Assembly: GCA_036843405.1 (NCBI GenBank) | Contig: DAITSJ010000020.1 | Span: 1-64,000, forward strand | Direction: 5' to 3' | DNA from: DGNJ01 sp002388905 | Lineage (GTDB): Bacteria > Pseudomonadota > Gammaproteobacteria > Pseudomonadales > Porticoccaceae | DNA: 64,000 nt | Part shown: positions 7,746 through 17,274 of the stretch, in pieces | Layout: each line of letters starts with the position of its first letter | Numbering within the stretch: the stretch's first letter is position 1 | Program-made: the position numbers and the translations under genes | The notes under the pieces: generated by a model | What the model was told of the DNA's origin: nothing | The model's database searches: none | Seen by the model: only the letters and a program-made list of their open reading frames with translations

Positions 7746-8237
7746 TCAGCGCAGGTGGTGTTCGCGAATATGGGCGAGCAGCCCCTCGGACGCGGATTCG
7801 ATCAGGTCCAGTACCAGTTCGAAGCTGCGCCCCCCCTGGAAATAGGGATCGGGGACTTCCCGGTAGTCCGGATGACCGCCGAAATTGAGAAAGAGATCCA
7901 GGACACCCTGGTAGTGAGGCGGGGACATGGCCCGAAGATCGGCGAGATTTCGCTCGTCCATGGCCAGGATATAATCGAACTTGTCGAAATCGGAGGGGCT
8001 CACCTGCCGGGCCCGCAGGCCGGCGATATTCAGGCCCCGTTTTTGCGCCGCGTCCAGGGAACGGGGATCCGGCGGCTTGCCCACGTGCCAGTCGCCGGTA
8101 CCGGCGGAATCGATCTCCACACGCTCGTCGAGCCCCTCGCTCAGTACCAGGCGATGAAAGATTCCCTGGGCCGTCGGCGAGCGGCAGATATTGCCCAGGC
8201 ATACGAACAGGACGCTGACTTTATCCTTTCCTTTCAT
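7746..8237 (-). CDS. Low-molecular-weight protein-tyrosine phosphatase
   Basis: Cytoplasmic LMW-PTP of 163 residues. The P-loop C-L-G-N-I-C-R-S-P (C-x5-R-S) is near residues 13-21 and the general-acid loop V-P-D-P-Y is near 128-132. Relatives dephosphorylate tyrosine kinases that control exopolysaccharide export (Wzb/PtpA type). No such kinase is nearby. Here it sits between kdsB and murB, an arrangement conserved in Pseudomonas where its substrate is uncertain. A 124-bp gap separates it from kdsB upstream, so it may have its own promoter: a TATAAT hexamer lies on the minus strand near 8296-8301. Confidence 0.92.
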   Translation of the reverse strand: MKGKDKVSVLFVCLGNICRSPTAQGIFHRLVLSEGLDERVEIDSAGTGDWHVGKPPDPRSLDAAQKRGLNIAGLRARQVSPSDFDKFDYILAMDERNLADLRAMSPPHYQGVLDLFLNFGGHPDYREVPDPYFQGGRSFELVLDLIESASEGLLAHIREHHLR

Positions 8238-8361
8238 AGTACTGCAGACTCGATGACGGGTTTCGGCGGGAAGGCGACAGTATCGACTCGGAGATTATAA
8301 ATCAAATACGGCCTGCGGCGCTGGCTTGCCGCGGGTCAGCGGAGGCGGTAATGACAGGGTT

Positions 8362-9135
8362 TCAGTTGCGGGCTTGCGCAATCCGGCCGGACACGCGCTC
8401 CAGGTCCTCTTCGGTATCGACACCGCCGGGCACCGGCTCGATCGCATCCGCCACGTGAATGCGGTCGCCGTTCCAGAGAAAACGCAACTGTTCGAGGGAT
8501 TCCAGCATTTCCGGGGGTGCCGGCGGCCAGGATACAAACCGCTTGAGATTGGCAACGCGATAGGCATAGAGACCGATATGGCGCCGGGGGTGAAGCCCGG
8601 CGGGCAGGTCGTGGGCTCCGGCCTGGAAGTGGTCCCGTGGCCACGGGATCGGGGCACGACTGAAATAAAGCGCATAACCCTCCCGATCCGTCACCACCTT
8701 GACGATATTGGGGTTGCGGAAATCCTCCGCGGCAATAACGGGCTCACTCAGGGTGGCCACCGCCGCGTCCCCGTGGGCCGCCAGATTGGCCGCCACCTGG
8801 TTGATGACCGCCGGGGGAATGAGCGGCTCATCGCCCTGGACGTTGACAACGATATCGTCATCGGCAAAACCACAGGTTTCCGCCACCTCCTGAAGGCGAT
8901 CGGTGCCGGACTGGTGTTCGGCCGAGGTCATAACGGCCTCGCCGCCAAAGGCGGCCACCGCCCCGGCAATGCGCTCGTCGTCGGTGGCAACGATCACCCG
9001 GCGGGCGCCGGCCCGAAGCGCCTGGTCGTAGACGCGCCGGATCATGGGCTTGCCGGCAATGTCCCGCAAGGGCTTGCCCGGCAGGCGGGTGGATCCGAAA
9101 CGGGCCGGAATGACTATATGAAAATCGCTGTCCAC
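8362..9135 (-). CDS. kdsB: 3-deoxy-manno-octulosonate cytidylyltransferase
   Basis: Makes CMP-Kdo from CTP and Kdo, activating the sugar that links lipid A to the LPS core. The 257-residue length is typical. The nucleotide-binding N-terminus reads I-P-A-R-F-G-S-T-R-L-P-G-K-P-L, followed by the V-N-V-Q-G-D-E-P-L-I motif near residue 100 and a sugar-site segment R-R-H-I-G-L-Y-A-Y. It begins 3 bp after lpxK, so the two are translationally close. The small Trm112-family gene that often separates lpxK and kdsB is missing here. Confidence 0.96.
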   Translation of the reverse strand: MDSDFHIVIPARFGSTRLPGKPLRDIAGKPMIRRVYDQALRAGARRVIVATDDERIAGAVAAFGGEAVMTSAEHQSGTDRLQEVAETCGFADDDIVVNVQGDEPLIPPAVINQVAANLAAHGDAAVATLSEPVIAAEDFRNPNIVKVVTDREGYALYFSRAPIPWPRDHFQAGAHDLPAGLHPRRHIGLYAYRVANLKRFVSWPPAPPEMLESLEQLRFLWNGDRIHVADAIEPVPGGVDTEEDLERVSGRIAQARN

Positions 9136-9138
9136 TGC

Positions 9139-10122
9139 TTACACCAATCGGTCTATGGCATCCACCAGGGCCTCCAGGCCATTGTCCTCAAGCCTGGCGG
9201 CAACGTCCAGGACCCAGGCGTCGCATTCGGGGAAATCCCGGCATTTTACCGCATCCTTGCCGGTGAGGATCACCGGCCGGTCATCGCCAAAGCGCAAGTC
9301 TTCCGGCGAAAAATTGTGGTGGTCCGGGAAGGAATGCAGGCGCACCGACAACCCCAGTGCCGCGAGCGTCCGGGCAAATCGCGCCGGATTGCCAATACCG
9401 GCCACCGCATGCACCGAGCCGGAACCGGGCGGATCCCTGGCATCCCGCCGTCCGCCATCGACCAGGTGCCGGAACCCCAGGGGCTGAAAAATCATCCGGT
9501 ATTGCCGGGGGTGGTTGACGACGAGATTGCCGCCGTTGACCACCACAAATGCCGCTTCCCGAAGACGCCGTGCCGGCTCCCGTAATGGCCCGGCAGGGAG
9601 GCAAAGCCCGTTGCCGAGGCCCCTCTCCCCGTCCACCACCACGATTTCCATATCCCGGGGCAGGCGGTAGTGCTGGAGCCCGTCATCGCTGAGGATCAGG
9701 TCGCAACGGCTCGATGCCAGCAGGTGGCGGGCAGCCCCGAGCCGGTCCGGGTCCACCACGACCGGGCAACCGCAACTGGTGGCGATCAGCAGCGGCTCGT
9801 CGCCGCACTCCGAGGGATCGCTGTTCTCGGTGACCTCAAGGGGGTAGTCCCGCGCCCTGCCGCCGTAGCCGCGGCTGATGACGCCGGGGTTGAATCCGCG
9901 CGCCTGCAGGGCCTTGACCAGGGCGATAATCAGCGGCGTTTTGCCGGTTCCGCCAACGGTAACATTGCCGACCACCACGACCGGCGCCGGCAGCGACGAT
10001 GGCCGCCGGGATTCCAGGTAATGGCGCCGCAGCGCCGCCAGCGCGCAAAACAGCCACGACAACGGCAACAGCAGTCGCGACCAGCTGCCGGGTTTGTACC
10101 AGGCGCGTTCCAGTGCGGTCAT
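9139..10122 (-). CDS. lpxK: Tetraacyldisaccharide 4'-kinase
   Basis: Inner-membrane-associated kinase that phosphorylates the 4' position of the lipid A disaccharide precursor. The 327-residue product has an N-terminal hydrophobic anchor around L-L-P-L-S-W-L-F-C-A-L and the Walker A sequence G-N-V-T-V-G-G-T-G-K-T-P near residues 52-63. L-I-L-S-D-D-G-L-Q-H-Y marks the family's D-D-G-x-Q-H motif. Its start overlaps the msbA stop by 4 bp (ATGA), and msbA-lpxK coupling is conserved because both act in lipid A biogenesis. Confidence 0.96.
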   Translation of the reverse strand: MTALERAWYKPGSWSRLLLPLSWLFCALAALRRHYLESRRPSSLPAPVVVVGNVTVGGTGKTPLIIALVKALQARGFNPGVISRGYGGRARDYPLEVTENSDPSECGDEPLLIATSCGCPVVVDPDRLGAARHLLASSRCDLILSDDGLQHYRLPRDMEIVVVDGERGLGNGLCLPAGPLREPARRLREAAFVVVNGGNLVVNHPRQYRMIFQPLGFRHLVDGGRRDARDPPGSGSVHAVAGIGNPARFARTLAALGLSVRLHSFPDHHNFSPEDLRFGDDRPVILTGKDAVKCRDFPECDAWVLDVAARLEDNGLEALVDAIDRLV

Positions 10123-11987
10123 GACGGGACTTCGGACTCCCCCGTAAACTGTTTCCGATAGAGCTGGGCGTAGCGGCCGCCGGCTGCGAGTAACTCGGTG
10201 TGAGAGCCCTGCTCCACGACCCGGCCCTTCTCCAGCACAAGGATGCGATCGGCATTTTCCACGGTGCTCAACCGGTGGGCGATAACGAAGGTGGTACGCC
10301 CGCGCATGGCCACTTCCAGGGCGGCCTGGATGTGAGCCTCGGACTCCGTATCCAGTGCCGAGGTGGCTTCGTCGAGAATCAGTACAGGGGCGTCCTTGAG
10401 TAGCGCCCGGGCAATCGCCAGGCGCTGCCGCTGACCGCCCGACAGGAGCACGCCGTCGTCGCCGATGGGGGTATCAAAACCCCGGTCCATGGCCTCGATA
10501 AAATCCAGCGCGTGAGCCGCCCGGGCGGCCTCCCGGACCTCGTCCGGCGTCTTGTTGACCAACTCGCCGTAGGCAATATTGTTATAGACGGTATCGTTGA
10601 ACAGGGTAACGTTCTGACTGACCAGGGAGATATGGCTGCGCAGGTTTCTCAGGCTGTAATCGCTGACTTCAACGTCGTCGAGCAAAATGCGGCCGTCCTG
10701 GTAGTTGTAGAAGCGGGGAATCAGGCTCACCAGGGTACTCTTGCCGCTGCCGGACGAGCCTACCAGAGCCACGGTTTCGCCAGCCGCCACCGAAAAACTG
10801 ACATCATCCAGGGCGGCCACCCGCTGGCTGCCGTAGCGGAAGGAGACATGATCGAAGGTGACCCGGCCCGCCACCCGCTGCGCCTCGAAGGTGCCCTCGT
10901 CTCTCTCCTCCTGCCGATCCATTGTTTCGAACAGCACCGAGGCGGCGGCAATGCCCCGCTGGATGGTACTGTTGGTCTGGGTCAGCTGGCGCAGGGGTTT
11001 GGCGAGCAGGCCCGCGGTCAGCAGGAACTTGGTGAAGCCGCCGGTACTCATGGTCCCGAGGATTTCCGGAACCATGGCCATCCAGATCAGCACAGCCATG
11101 GCGGCGGCCACCAGGATCTGGACAATGGGGCTGCTGGCGCCCTCGGTCATGGCCAGCTTCAGGCTCTGTTTGCGATTCCTGCGGCTGGCGTCGAACATGC
11201 GTCCTATCTCGTAATCTTCGCCACCGAACAGCCGCATTTCGCGATAGCCCGAAACGGCCTCGCTGGAAACCTGGGTCACATCGCCCATGGCATTCTGGAT
11301 GCGCTTGCTGAGCCGTCGGAAACGCTTGCTGACAAAGCCCACGATCAACGCGATAACCGGCATCACCGCAAAAAAGATCAGCGCCAGCCGCCAATTGAGA
11401 ATAAACAGGTAGACCAGCAGGCCGATCACCAGGGACCCCTCCCGGATAATGACCTTGAGGGCGCTGGTGGTGGCACCCATAACCTGTTGGACGTGAAAGG
11501 TCAGTTGCGCCACCAGGTGCCCGGATGCCTGTTCGTCGAAATAAGTGCTGGGCATGCGCGTGTATTTCTCGAAAATTTCCCGCCGCAACCGGTCGACGAT
11601 GGACTGGGAAATATAGCTCATGCCGTAGTTCCCGATCAGGAAGCCGAGCCCCCGCACCAGGGCGATGCCAACCATCATTACCGGAATGACCACACGGCTC
11701 TGGCTGAGAATATCGCCCTCGCTGACCATCAGTTCCGCCAGCCTGGCGGTGACCCCGCGATCGATATTCTGGATATCCATGGGCAGGTCGCCGGCGGACT
11801 CGCCGGTAATCACCGTGAGCACGTTGACCAGGTAGCCGGTGAGATCGACGAAGGCGATCTCCATGGCCGAGAACATCCACAGCCCGAGAATACTGGCGAT
11901 AAAAATCAGCCAGTAGGGCTTCAGGTAGGCCAGTAACCGCAGGTAAATGGCCAGGTTCGATGTCGAAGAGGTAAATGGCTTCGCCAT
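10119..11987 (-). CDS. msbA: Lipid A/LPS-flipping ABC transporter
   Basis: Homodimeric half-transporter (membrane domain plus ATPase) that flips core-lipid A across the inner membrane. The 622-residue product has six predicted membrane helices in residues about 20-330. The nucleotide-binding domain carries Walker A G-S-S-G-S-G-K-S-T, signature L-S-G-G-Q-R-Q-R, Walker B L-I-L-D-E-A-T-S-A-L and the H-loop A-H-R-L-S. It begins on the last base of the exbD stop (TGATG), so it is translationally coupled to exbD and then to lpxK. Confidence 0.95.
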   Translation of the reverse strand: MAKPFTSSTSNLAIYLRLLAYLKPYWLIFIASILGLWMFSAMEIAFVDLTGYLVNVLTVITGESAGDLPMDIQNIDRGVTARLAELMVSEGDILSQSRVVIPVMMVGIALVRGLGFLIGNYGMSYISQSIVDRLRREIFEKYTRMPSTYFDEQASGHLVAQLTFHVQQVMGATTSALKVIIREGSLVIGLLVYLFILNWRLALIFFAVMPVIALIVGFVSKRFRRLSKRIQNAMGDVTQVSSEAVSGYREMRLFGGEDYEIGRMFDASRRNRKQSLKLAMTEGASSPIVQILVAAAMAVLIWMAMVPEILGTMSTGGFTKFLLTAGLLAKPLRQLTQTNSTIQRGIAAASVLFETMDRQEERDEGTFEAQRVAGRVTFDHVSFRYGSQRVAALDDVSFSVAAGETVALVGSSGSGKSTLVSLIPRFYNYQDGRILLDDVEVSDYSLRNLRSHISLVSQNVTLFNDTVYNNIAYGELVNKTPDEVREAARAAHALDFIEAMDRGFDTPIGDDGVLLSGGQRQRLAIARALLKDAPVLILDEATSALDTESEAHIQAALEVAMRGRTTFVIAHRLSTVENADRILVLEKGRVVEQGSHTELLAAGGRYAQLYRKQFTGESEVPS

Positions 11988-12415
11988 CAGGGCTTGGTCT
12001 CCCGGGGCTCCTGGGTAGTAATGGACAGGTGCACAAAACCACTGCGCCCGGCGGCATCCATGGCCGTTACCACGGCCTGGTGGGTCGCCTCGGCGTCGGC
12101 GGTGATAATCAGCGGCATCGATTTGTCGCCACCGGCAACCCGCTCCAGTGCCGCCATCAGTGTTTCCGCCCTGCGATTGACCAGGGCCTTGCCGTTGACC
12201 GAGTAAGTGCCGTCTTTCGCCACCACCACCTCGATGGTTTCGGGTTCCGCTTCCGTCGCCCTTTCGCCGCTGGCCTCGGGCAAATCCACCATCAGGCGGG
12301 TCTCCCGGGTAAAGGTGGTGGAGACCATGAAAAAGATCAACAGCAGGAATACCACATCGATAAGTGGTGTCAGGTTAACGCTGTTTTCGGCGCGCTTCTG
12401 GCGACGGAACCTCAC
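11987..12415 (-). CDS. exbD: ExbD/TolR-family energy-coupling protein
   Basis: Single-pass inner-membrane partner of ExbB that uses the proton gradient to power outer-membrane processes. The 142-residue product shows N-S-V-N-L-T-P-L-I-D-V-V-F-L-L-L-I-F-F, where the membrane-embedded aspartate is the proton-carrying residue, followed by a periplasmic domain. The open frame extends upstream but that part is exbB in another frame. GTG 12415, overlapping the exbB stop as GTGA, is the natural start. No tonB or tolA lies nearby. The exbBD-msbA/lpxK arrangement is the tolQR-like pair found next to comEC in Pseudomonas. Confidence 0.92.
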   Translation of the reverse strand: MRFRRQKRAENSVNLTPLIDVVFLLLIFFMVSTTFTRETRLMVDLPEASGERATEAEPETIEVVVAKDGTYSVNGKALVNRRAETLMAALERVAGGDKSMPLIITADAEATHQAVVTAMDAAGRSGFVHLSITTQEPRETKP

Positions 12416-13065
12416 GACGCTTGCTTCTCCGCCGGCTTGTCGTCGATCTGCATGAGCCGGTCTCCGTGGAGGGCATCCACCAGCTTGACCGCCTGGTCCT
12501 CCATGACCACCACCAGGGAGTCTATCCGGCGTTCGAAATAACGGTGGCAAATCAATGCCGGGATGGCAACGCTGAGGCCGGCTGCCGTGGTGATCAGGGC
12601 CTCGGAGATGCCGCCGGCGAGTACCGCGGCATTGCCGGTCCCCTGCAGCATGATGGCGGAAAAGACCTTGATCATACCGATCACGGTGCCCAGCAGCCCC
12701 AACAAGGGGGCGATGGCGGCGACGGTGCCTAGGATGGCCAGGTAACGCTCCAGGTCGTGGATCACCTGGTTGGCGGCCTCCTCGATACTGTCCTTCATGA
12801 TATCCCGACCGTGGCCCGCGTTGCTGAGGCCGGCGGCGAGGATCTTGCCCAGGGGCGACGAATCGCGCAGTTCCTGGATTTTTTGCCGGGTAACCTGGTG
12901 ACTCTTGAGCCAGCTCCAGACCTGGTGGAGCAGTGCCGGCGGCACCACCCGCGCCGGCCTCAGCGCCCAGTAGCGCTCGATGGCAATGGCAATAACGGCG
13001 ACGGAGCAGGCCAGGATCGGCACCATCAGCCAGCCGCCGGCAATCACGAATTCGTACACCCTCAT
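12412..13065 (-). CDS. exbB: ExbB/TolQ-family proton channel
   Basis: Inner-membrane MotA/TolQ/ExbB proton channel of about 217 residues. A first helix lies near the N-terminus (G-G-W-L-M-V-P-I-L-A-C-S) and two long helices in the C-terminal half include L-G-T-V-A-A-I-A-P-L-L-G-L-L-G-T-V-I-G-M and E-A-L-I-T-T-A-A-G-L, the family hallmarks. I prefer ATG 13065 over the upstream ATG because the family begins with V-Y-E-F-V-I-A-G-G; GTG 13059 is also possible. It is followed by exbD with a GTGA overlap and lies 88 bp downstream of comEC. Confidence 0.92.
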   Translation of the reverse strand: MRVYEFVIAGGWLMVPILACSVAVIAIAIERYWALRPARVVPPALLHQVWSWLKSHQVTRQKIQELRDSSPLGKILAAGLSNAGHGRDIMKDSIEEAANQVIHDLERYLAILGTVAAIAPLLGLLGTVIGMIKVFSAIMLQGTGNAAVLAGGISEALITTAAGLSVAIPALICHRYFERRIDSLVVVMEDQAVKLVDALHGDRLMQIDDKPAEKQAS

Positions 13066-13153
13066 CCCTCGCGTTGTTTTATCGCCGCAAACTTTAACAC
13101 AAACCGGTCCACCCCTTGGTCGACCGGTTAACACCGTGCGCCACCATTGAGGC

Positions 13154-15433
13154 TCAATGCCAGTAACGGCGATAGCGACGGCGGTATTCCCGCATCACAG
13201 GGCCCTGGTCGCCCTCCCAGGTGAACGTAATCGCGCCGCTTTTCGCGGTGGACCAGGGCCGGCTTCCCTCCGCGCGATATCGGGCCCGCACGGTCTCATG
13301 GGGGTGGCCGAAGTGATGATTGAATCCCGCCGAAAACACCACGTGGGTTGGCGACACTGCCTTTATAAACCCCACGCTGGACGAAGTCTTGCTGCCGTGG
13401 TGAGGCGCGATCAGGACATCCACCGGCTTGCGGAGCAAGCCCGCCCGGACCAGCTCTCGCTCCACAGACGCCTCTATATCGCCGGTCAGGAGAATGCGGC
13501 TCCCTCCCCGCTCGACCAGGATGACGCAGGAGCGGTTGTTGTCATTGGCGGGGGTCCCGGTACCGGGATGCAGGATACTGAACGTAACGTCCCCCCACTG
13601 CCAGCCCTGGCCCGCCTGGCAGCGCTGAGCCCGCCTGTCGCCCGGAAAGTCCAGCGCCGGTTCGCCGGTTATCACGCGGGAAACGCCGATCTGGTCGAGA
13701 AGACCGCTAAGCCCTCCGGCGTGGTCGCTGTCGCCGTGGCTGACCACCAGCCGGTCCACCCGGGCGATGCCCAGGTGGCGCAGGTAGGGGGCGACAATGG
13801 CGCTGCCGGCATCGAAACGGGGGCTGTAGCGCGGCCCGGGGTCGTAGACCAGCACCCGTTTCCCGGCCCGGACAACGATGGCCAGACCCTGGCCCACATC
13901 GAGCACCGTCAGGGCCAGGTCCGGCGCCGGCGGCGGTGTCGCCATGACCAGGGCACCGACGATCACCACGGCCGGCACGCGCAAACCCAGGCCGGCGGGT
14001 AACACTACCGCGATAGCCACCAGGGCCACACCCGCCAGGAAGGCCGGATCAGCGGCCAGTGCCGGTTGCCAGGTCCAGCCCGCCGCCAGGGGTGCCAGCC
14101 ACTCCAGGAGGTCAGCGGCCCAGTCGAGCTGCCAGGACGCAAATTGCCAGGCCAGATGCCGGCCCGCAGGCCACAGTGGTCCCGAAACGATGCCCAGCAG
14201 GCAGGCCGGCACCACCGACACGCTGATCCAGGGCACCGCCACCAGATTGACAACCGGTGCCACCGGGGACACATGCCCCTGATACGCAAGCAGCCCCACG
14301 GCGAGGGCGGCGAAGACAACCCACTGGGCTTCCAGCATGCGAAACCGGCGGCGGGGCCGGGGCACAAACCAGGCCAGCAGGCCGGCCACCGCCGTGAAAG
14401 ACAGCCAGAAGCCCGCCCGGGTCGCGGCCAGGGGATCGATAAGGGCAATGACGGCCAGGGCAAGTGCGAACCCCTGCCAGGGGCTGACCCGACGCCTCAG
14501 CAGCGCCGCGCCGAGGACCGTCGCGGTCATCGCCAGCGCCCGCTGCACGGGCAGGCCGAAGCCGGCAAGGGCGCCATAAAAAACCGCCAGCACCATGGCC
14601 GACAGTGCTGCAATGATAGGCGCGGGCACCGTCGAGCCGGCCGCGGCAGCCAGCCGACCCAGCGCGAACCCCAGTATAAAGCCGAAGCCCGCCACCATGC
14701 CGATATGGAGCCCCGAAACAACCAACAGGTGAACCGTGCCAGTGGCCACCAGTTGCCCCCATACGGAAGCCGGTATCCGGCTGCTGTCGCCGAGCACCAG
14801 CGCCGTCATGAAACTTCGCGCCACCGGGGCAACGGGCAATTCACCGATGGCCGATGCCAACGTCCATCGCCAGCAATCCAGCAGACAGGGCCCGCCCTGT
14901 TCCAGCAGACGGTTTTCCCGGTGATCGCGCACATAGCCGGTGGCCGAGATACCCTCTCCCAGCAGCCAGCGCTGGTAATCGAAACCACCCGGATTGGCGA
15001 ATCCACGGGGGGCGCGAAGCCTGACCCGCAATGTCCAGTGCTGGCCGGGAGCCACTGCCGGGGCGCCGTACCAGCTGATACGCAGGCGACGGAGGGACTG
15101 CACCGGGCCCCCATCGATAGCCTGCGCGCTCTCGACGTCGAAAAGGAACCGAACCCGTCGCGAATTGCGCTCGGGCATCCCTTTTACGGTACCCGTTACC
15201 CGGTAATCGGTTTTGTCCAGGGAAACCGGCAGCGTCCCGGCGGTTTGCATCGCGCCCCACAGGCAACCATACAGGCAGCCCAGGGCAATAGCCGCCGGCA
15301 CACGGCTTGCCGGAAAGCAGAGACCGGCAATGACCGGGAAAGCGACGGCCACCAGCCACTGCCCGTCCGGCAGCGCGGGCCAGAAAGCCACGGAAAAGAC
15401 ACCAAGGGCGAACGCCCAGAGTTTGACCAGCAT
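13154..15433 (-). CDS. comEC: DNA internalization competence protein ComEC/Rec2
   Basis: Polytopic inner-membrane channel that carries single-stranded DNA into the cytoplasm during natural transformation. The 759-residue product has an N-terminal DUF4131 region (about 25-190), the Competence domain with L-L-V-V-S-G-L-H-I-G-M around residues 230-250, and a C-terminal metallo-beta-lactamase-like domain from about 500. That domain shows V-S-H-G-D-S-D-H-A-G-G and a later A-P-H-H-G-S-K-T-S. Length and domain order are complete, so it is probably functional. It lies upstream of exbB on the same strand, as in Pseudomonas. Together with pilU it hints that the organism may be transformable. Confidence 0.94.
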   Translation of the reverse strand: MLVKLWAFALGVFSVAFWPALPDGQWLVAVAFPVIAGLCFPASRVPAAIALGCLYGCLWGAMQTAGTLPVSLDKTDYRVTGTVKGMPERNSRRVRFLFDVESAQAIDGGPVQSLRRLRISWYGAPAVAPGQHWTLRVRLRAPRGFANPGGFDYQRWLLGEGISATGYVRDHRENRLLEQGGPCLLDCWRWTLASAIGELPVAPVARSFMTALVLGDSSRIPASVWGQLVATGTVHLLVVSGLHIGMVAGFGFILGFALGRLAAAAGSTVPAPIIAALSAMVLAVFYGALAGFGLPVQRALAMTATVLGAALLRRRVSPWQGFALALAVIALIDPLAATRAGFWLSFTAVAGLLAWFVPRPRRRFRMLEAQWVVFAALAVGLLAYQGHVSPVAPVVNLVAVPWISVSVVPACLLGIVSGPLWPAGRHLAWQFASWQLDWAADLLEWLAPLAAGWTWQPALAADPAFLAGVALVAIAVVLPAGLGLRVPAVVIVGALVMATPPPAPDLALTVLDVGQGLAIVVRAGKRVLVYDPGPRYSPRFDAGSAIVAPYLRHLGIARVDRLVVSHGDSDHAGGLSGLLDQIGVSRVITGEPALDFPGDRRAQRCQAGQGWQWGDVTFSILHPGTGTPANDNNRSCVILVERGGSRILLTGDIEASVERELVRAGLLRKPVDVLIAPHHGSKTSSSVGFIKAVSPTHVVFSAGFNHHFGHPHETVRARYRAEGSRPWSTAKSGAITFTWEGDQGPVMREYRRRYRRYWH

Positions 15434-15503
15434 CGCGACGTCCCTGTCTGATTGCCGGTGCAGTATAAGCCGGGACTACCGCGGCTGACCAACAAAGCGC
15501 CGT

Positions 15504-17261
15504 TCATGCGGAAGCCGGCCGGTTCCCGGCCTTGTCGTCACCATCCTCCCACTGGTTGATAGTGGCGACCGCCTGGTGCTGACTGAGAAACACCTGCCCG
15601 GTCAGGTGGCTCAGGAAGTCGGTCTTCTCAAGGGTATCCATGACCGGCCCCTTGACCTCCGACAGATGCAAACGAATGTCCTGGTCCCGCAGGTTATCGT
15701 TGATGGCTTCCAGGGCTTCCAGGGCACTCATGTCGATTTCGTTGACGGCGGTACACATGAGCACCACATGGCGTAACTCGGGGCGCTCCGCGACCAGCGA
15801 GAGTATGCAGTCTTCCAGATAGGAGGCGTTGGCAAAATAGAGACTTTCGTCCACCCGCACCGAGAGGGTGTGGGGCCGGGTAAGGACCCGGTGGCGTTCC
15901 ACATTGCGAAAATGCTCGGTACCCGGAACCTGGCCGATGACAGCGATATGGGGCCTGGATGTCTTGTAAAGGTGCATGGCCAGGGAGGCGGCGACCCCGC
16001 AGATGACGCCGGCTTCCACCCCGAGAACCAGAGTCACCCCCAGGGTGGCGGTGACAGCGATAAATTCCGACAGAGAATAGCGCCAGGCGCGCCCGAGGAT
16101 GGAAAGATCCACCAGGGACAATACGGCAACAATAATGGTCGCCGCCAGAGTCGCCTTGGGCAGGTAGGCCAGAAACGGCGTCAGAAACATGGCTGCCAGG
16201 GCGATACCGGCGGCCGTCAACAGGCTCGACGCCTGGGTTTGGGCGCCCGCGTCGAAATTCACCACCGAGCGCGAGAAGCCGCCGGTGACAGGAAAACCTG
16301 AGGAGACCCCGGCGGCCAGGTTGGCGGCGCCCAGGCCGATCAACTCCTGGTTGGGATCGATGCGCTGGCGCCGTTTCGCCGCCAGGGTATGGCCCACGGA
16401 TACCGATTCCACGAAACCGATGATGGCAATGAGTACCGCCGGTATTACCAGGTCGGGCCAGGGCACGGCGCCAAAGTCGGGAAGCCCCGGAGCCGGCAGC
16501 CCCGTGGGCACATCACCCACCAGCGCCACGCCCTTTTCGCCCAGGTCGAGCCACCAGGCGCAAAGAATGGTGACCACCACCGCCACCACCGGTCCGGCCT
16601 TGGCGGCAATAGCGGCGACATCCCGGCCAACCCCGAGGCCCATCAGCAACTTCTTGAGGCCAGTGCGGCTCCAGAGCAGAAAGGCCATGGCGCCGATCCC
16701 GATCACCACTGTGGGCAGGTTGGTGTCCGGTAACTGTCCGGCCATGGCCACCAGCTGCGCGTAGAGGGATTCACCCTGCCCGCTGATACCCAGGATATGT
16801 TTCAACTGGCTCACCGCAATCAGGATACCGGAGGCCGTGATAAAGCCGCTGATAACCGGATGCGAAAGGAAGTTGGCGAGAAAGCCCAGCCGCAACAGTC
16901 CCGCCATGACCAGGAATGCGCCGGACAGAAAGGCCAACAGGATAGCCGCCACCACGGCCTGGGCAGTGCCCGGCGCCGCCACCTGACCCACCGCCGCCGC
17001 GGTCATCAGAGAGACCACCGCCACCGGGCCAACGGACAGGGTGCGACTGGTGCCGAACAGGGCGTAGGCGGCCAGGGGCAGGATACTGGCGTAGAGCCCC
17101 ATCTCGGCGGGCAGACCGGCCAGCAGTGCATAAGCCAGGGACTGGGGAATCAGCATGATGGTGACGATGACCGCCGCCAGCAGGTCGCTGATTGCGTACG
17201 ACCGGCGATATGTTCCAGCCCAGCTCAGGATGGGCAGATACCGCCTCAGATGGTGGAACAC
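15504..17261 (-). CDS. SulP-family anion transporter with STAS domain
   Basis: Inner-membrane SulP permease of 585 residues. The family signature lies near the N-terminus (A-L-A-G-L-P-A-E-M-G-L-Y-A-S-I-L-P and T-S-R-T-L-S-V-G-P-V-A-V). About ten to twelve helices reach to residue 420, and a C-terminal STAS domain follows from about 445. Family members carry sulfate, bicarbonate or other anions. As the last gene of the cydAB-pdo-sqr run, 13 bp after the sqr stop, it most plausibly moves sulfate or sulfite, the product of persulfide oxidation; that is inference. The start is GTG 17261 behind a G-rich ribosome-binding site. Confidence 0.88.
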   Translation of the reverse strand: MFHHLRRYLPILSWAGTYRRSYAISDLLAAVIVTIMLIPQSLAYALLAGLPAEMGLYASILPLAAYALFGTSRTLSVGPVAVVSLMTAAAVGQVAAPGTAQAVVAAILLAFLSGAFLVMAGLLRLGFLANFLSHPVISGFITASGILIAVSQLKHILGISGQGESLYAQLVAMAGQLPDTNLPTVVIGIGAMAFLLWSRTGLKKLLMGLGVGRDVAAIAAKAGPVVAVVVTILCAWWLDLGEKGVALVGDVPTGLPAPGLPDFGAVPWPDLVIPAVLIAIIGFVESVSVGHTLAAKRRQRIDPNQELIGLGAANLAAGVSSGFPVTGGFSRSVVNFDAGAQTQASSLLTAAGIALAAMFLTPFLAYLPKATLAATIIVAVLSLVDLSILGRAWRYSLSEFIAVTATLGVTLVLGVEAGVICGVAASLAMHLYKTSRPHIAVIGQVPGTEHFRNVERHRVLTRPHTLSVRVDESLYFANASYLEDCILSLVAERPELRHVVLMCTAVNEIDMSALEALEAINDNLRDQDIRLHLSEVKGPVMDTLEKTDFLSHLTGQVFLSQHQAVATINQWEDGDDKAGNRPASA

Positions 17262-17274
17262 AGGCGTCCCCCCC

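Noticed and set aside
6718..8202. A 494-codon frame that would make murB much longer
   Set aside because: The upstream part is antisense-frame reading of the phosphatase gene on the same strand; the MurB family start is at 7743.
10512..11936. 474-codon plus-strand frame opposite msbA
   Set aside because: Shadow of a GC-rich coding region; it is rich in H, Q and G with no domain, while msbA has every ABC motif.
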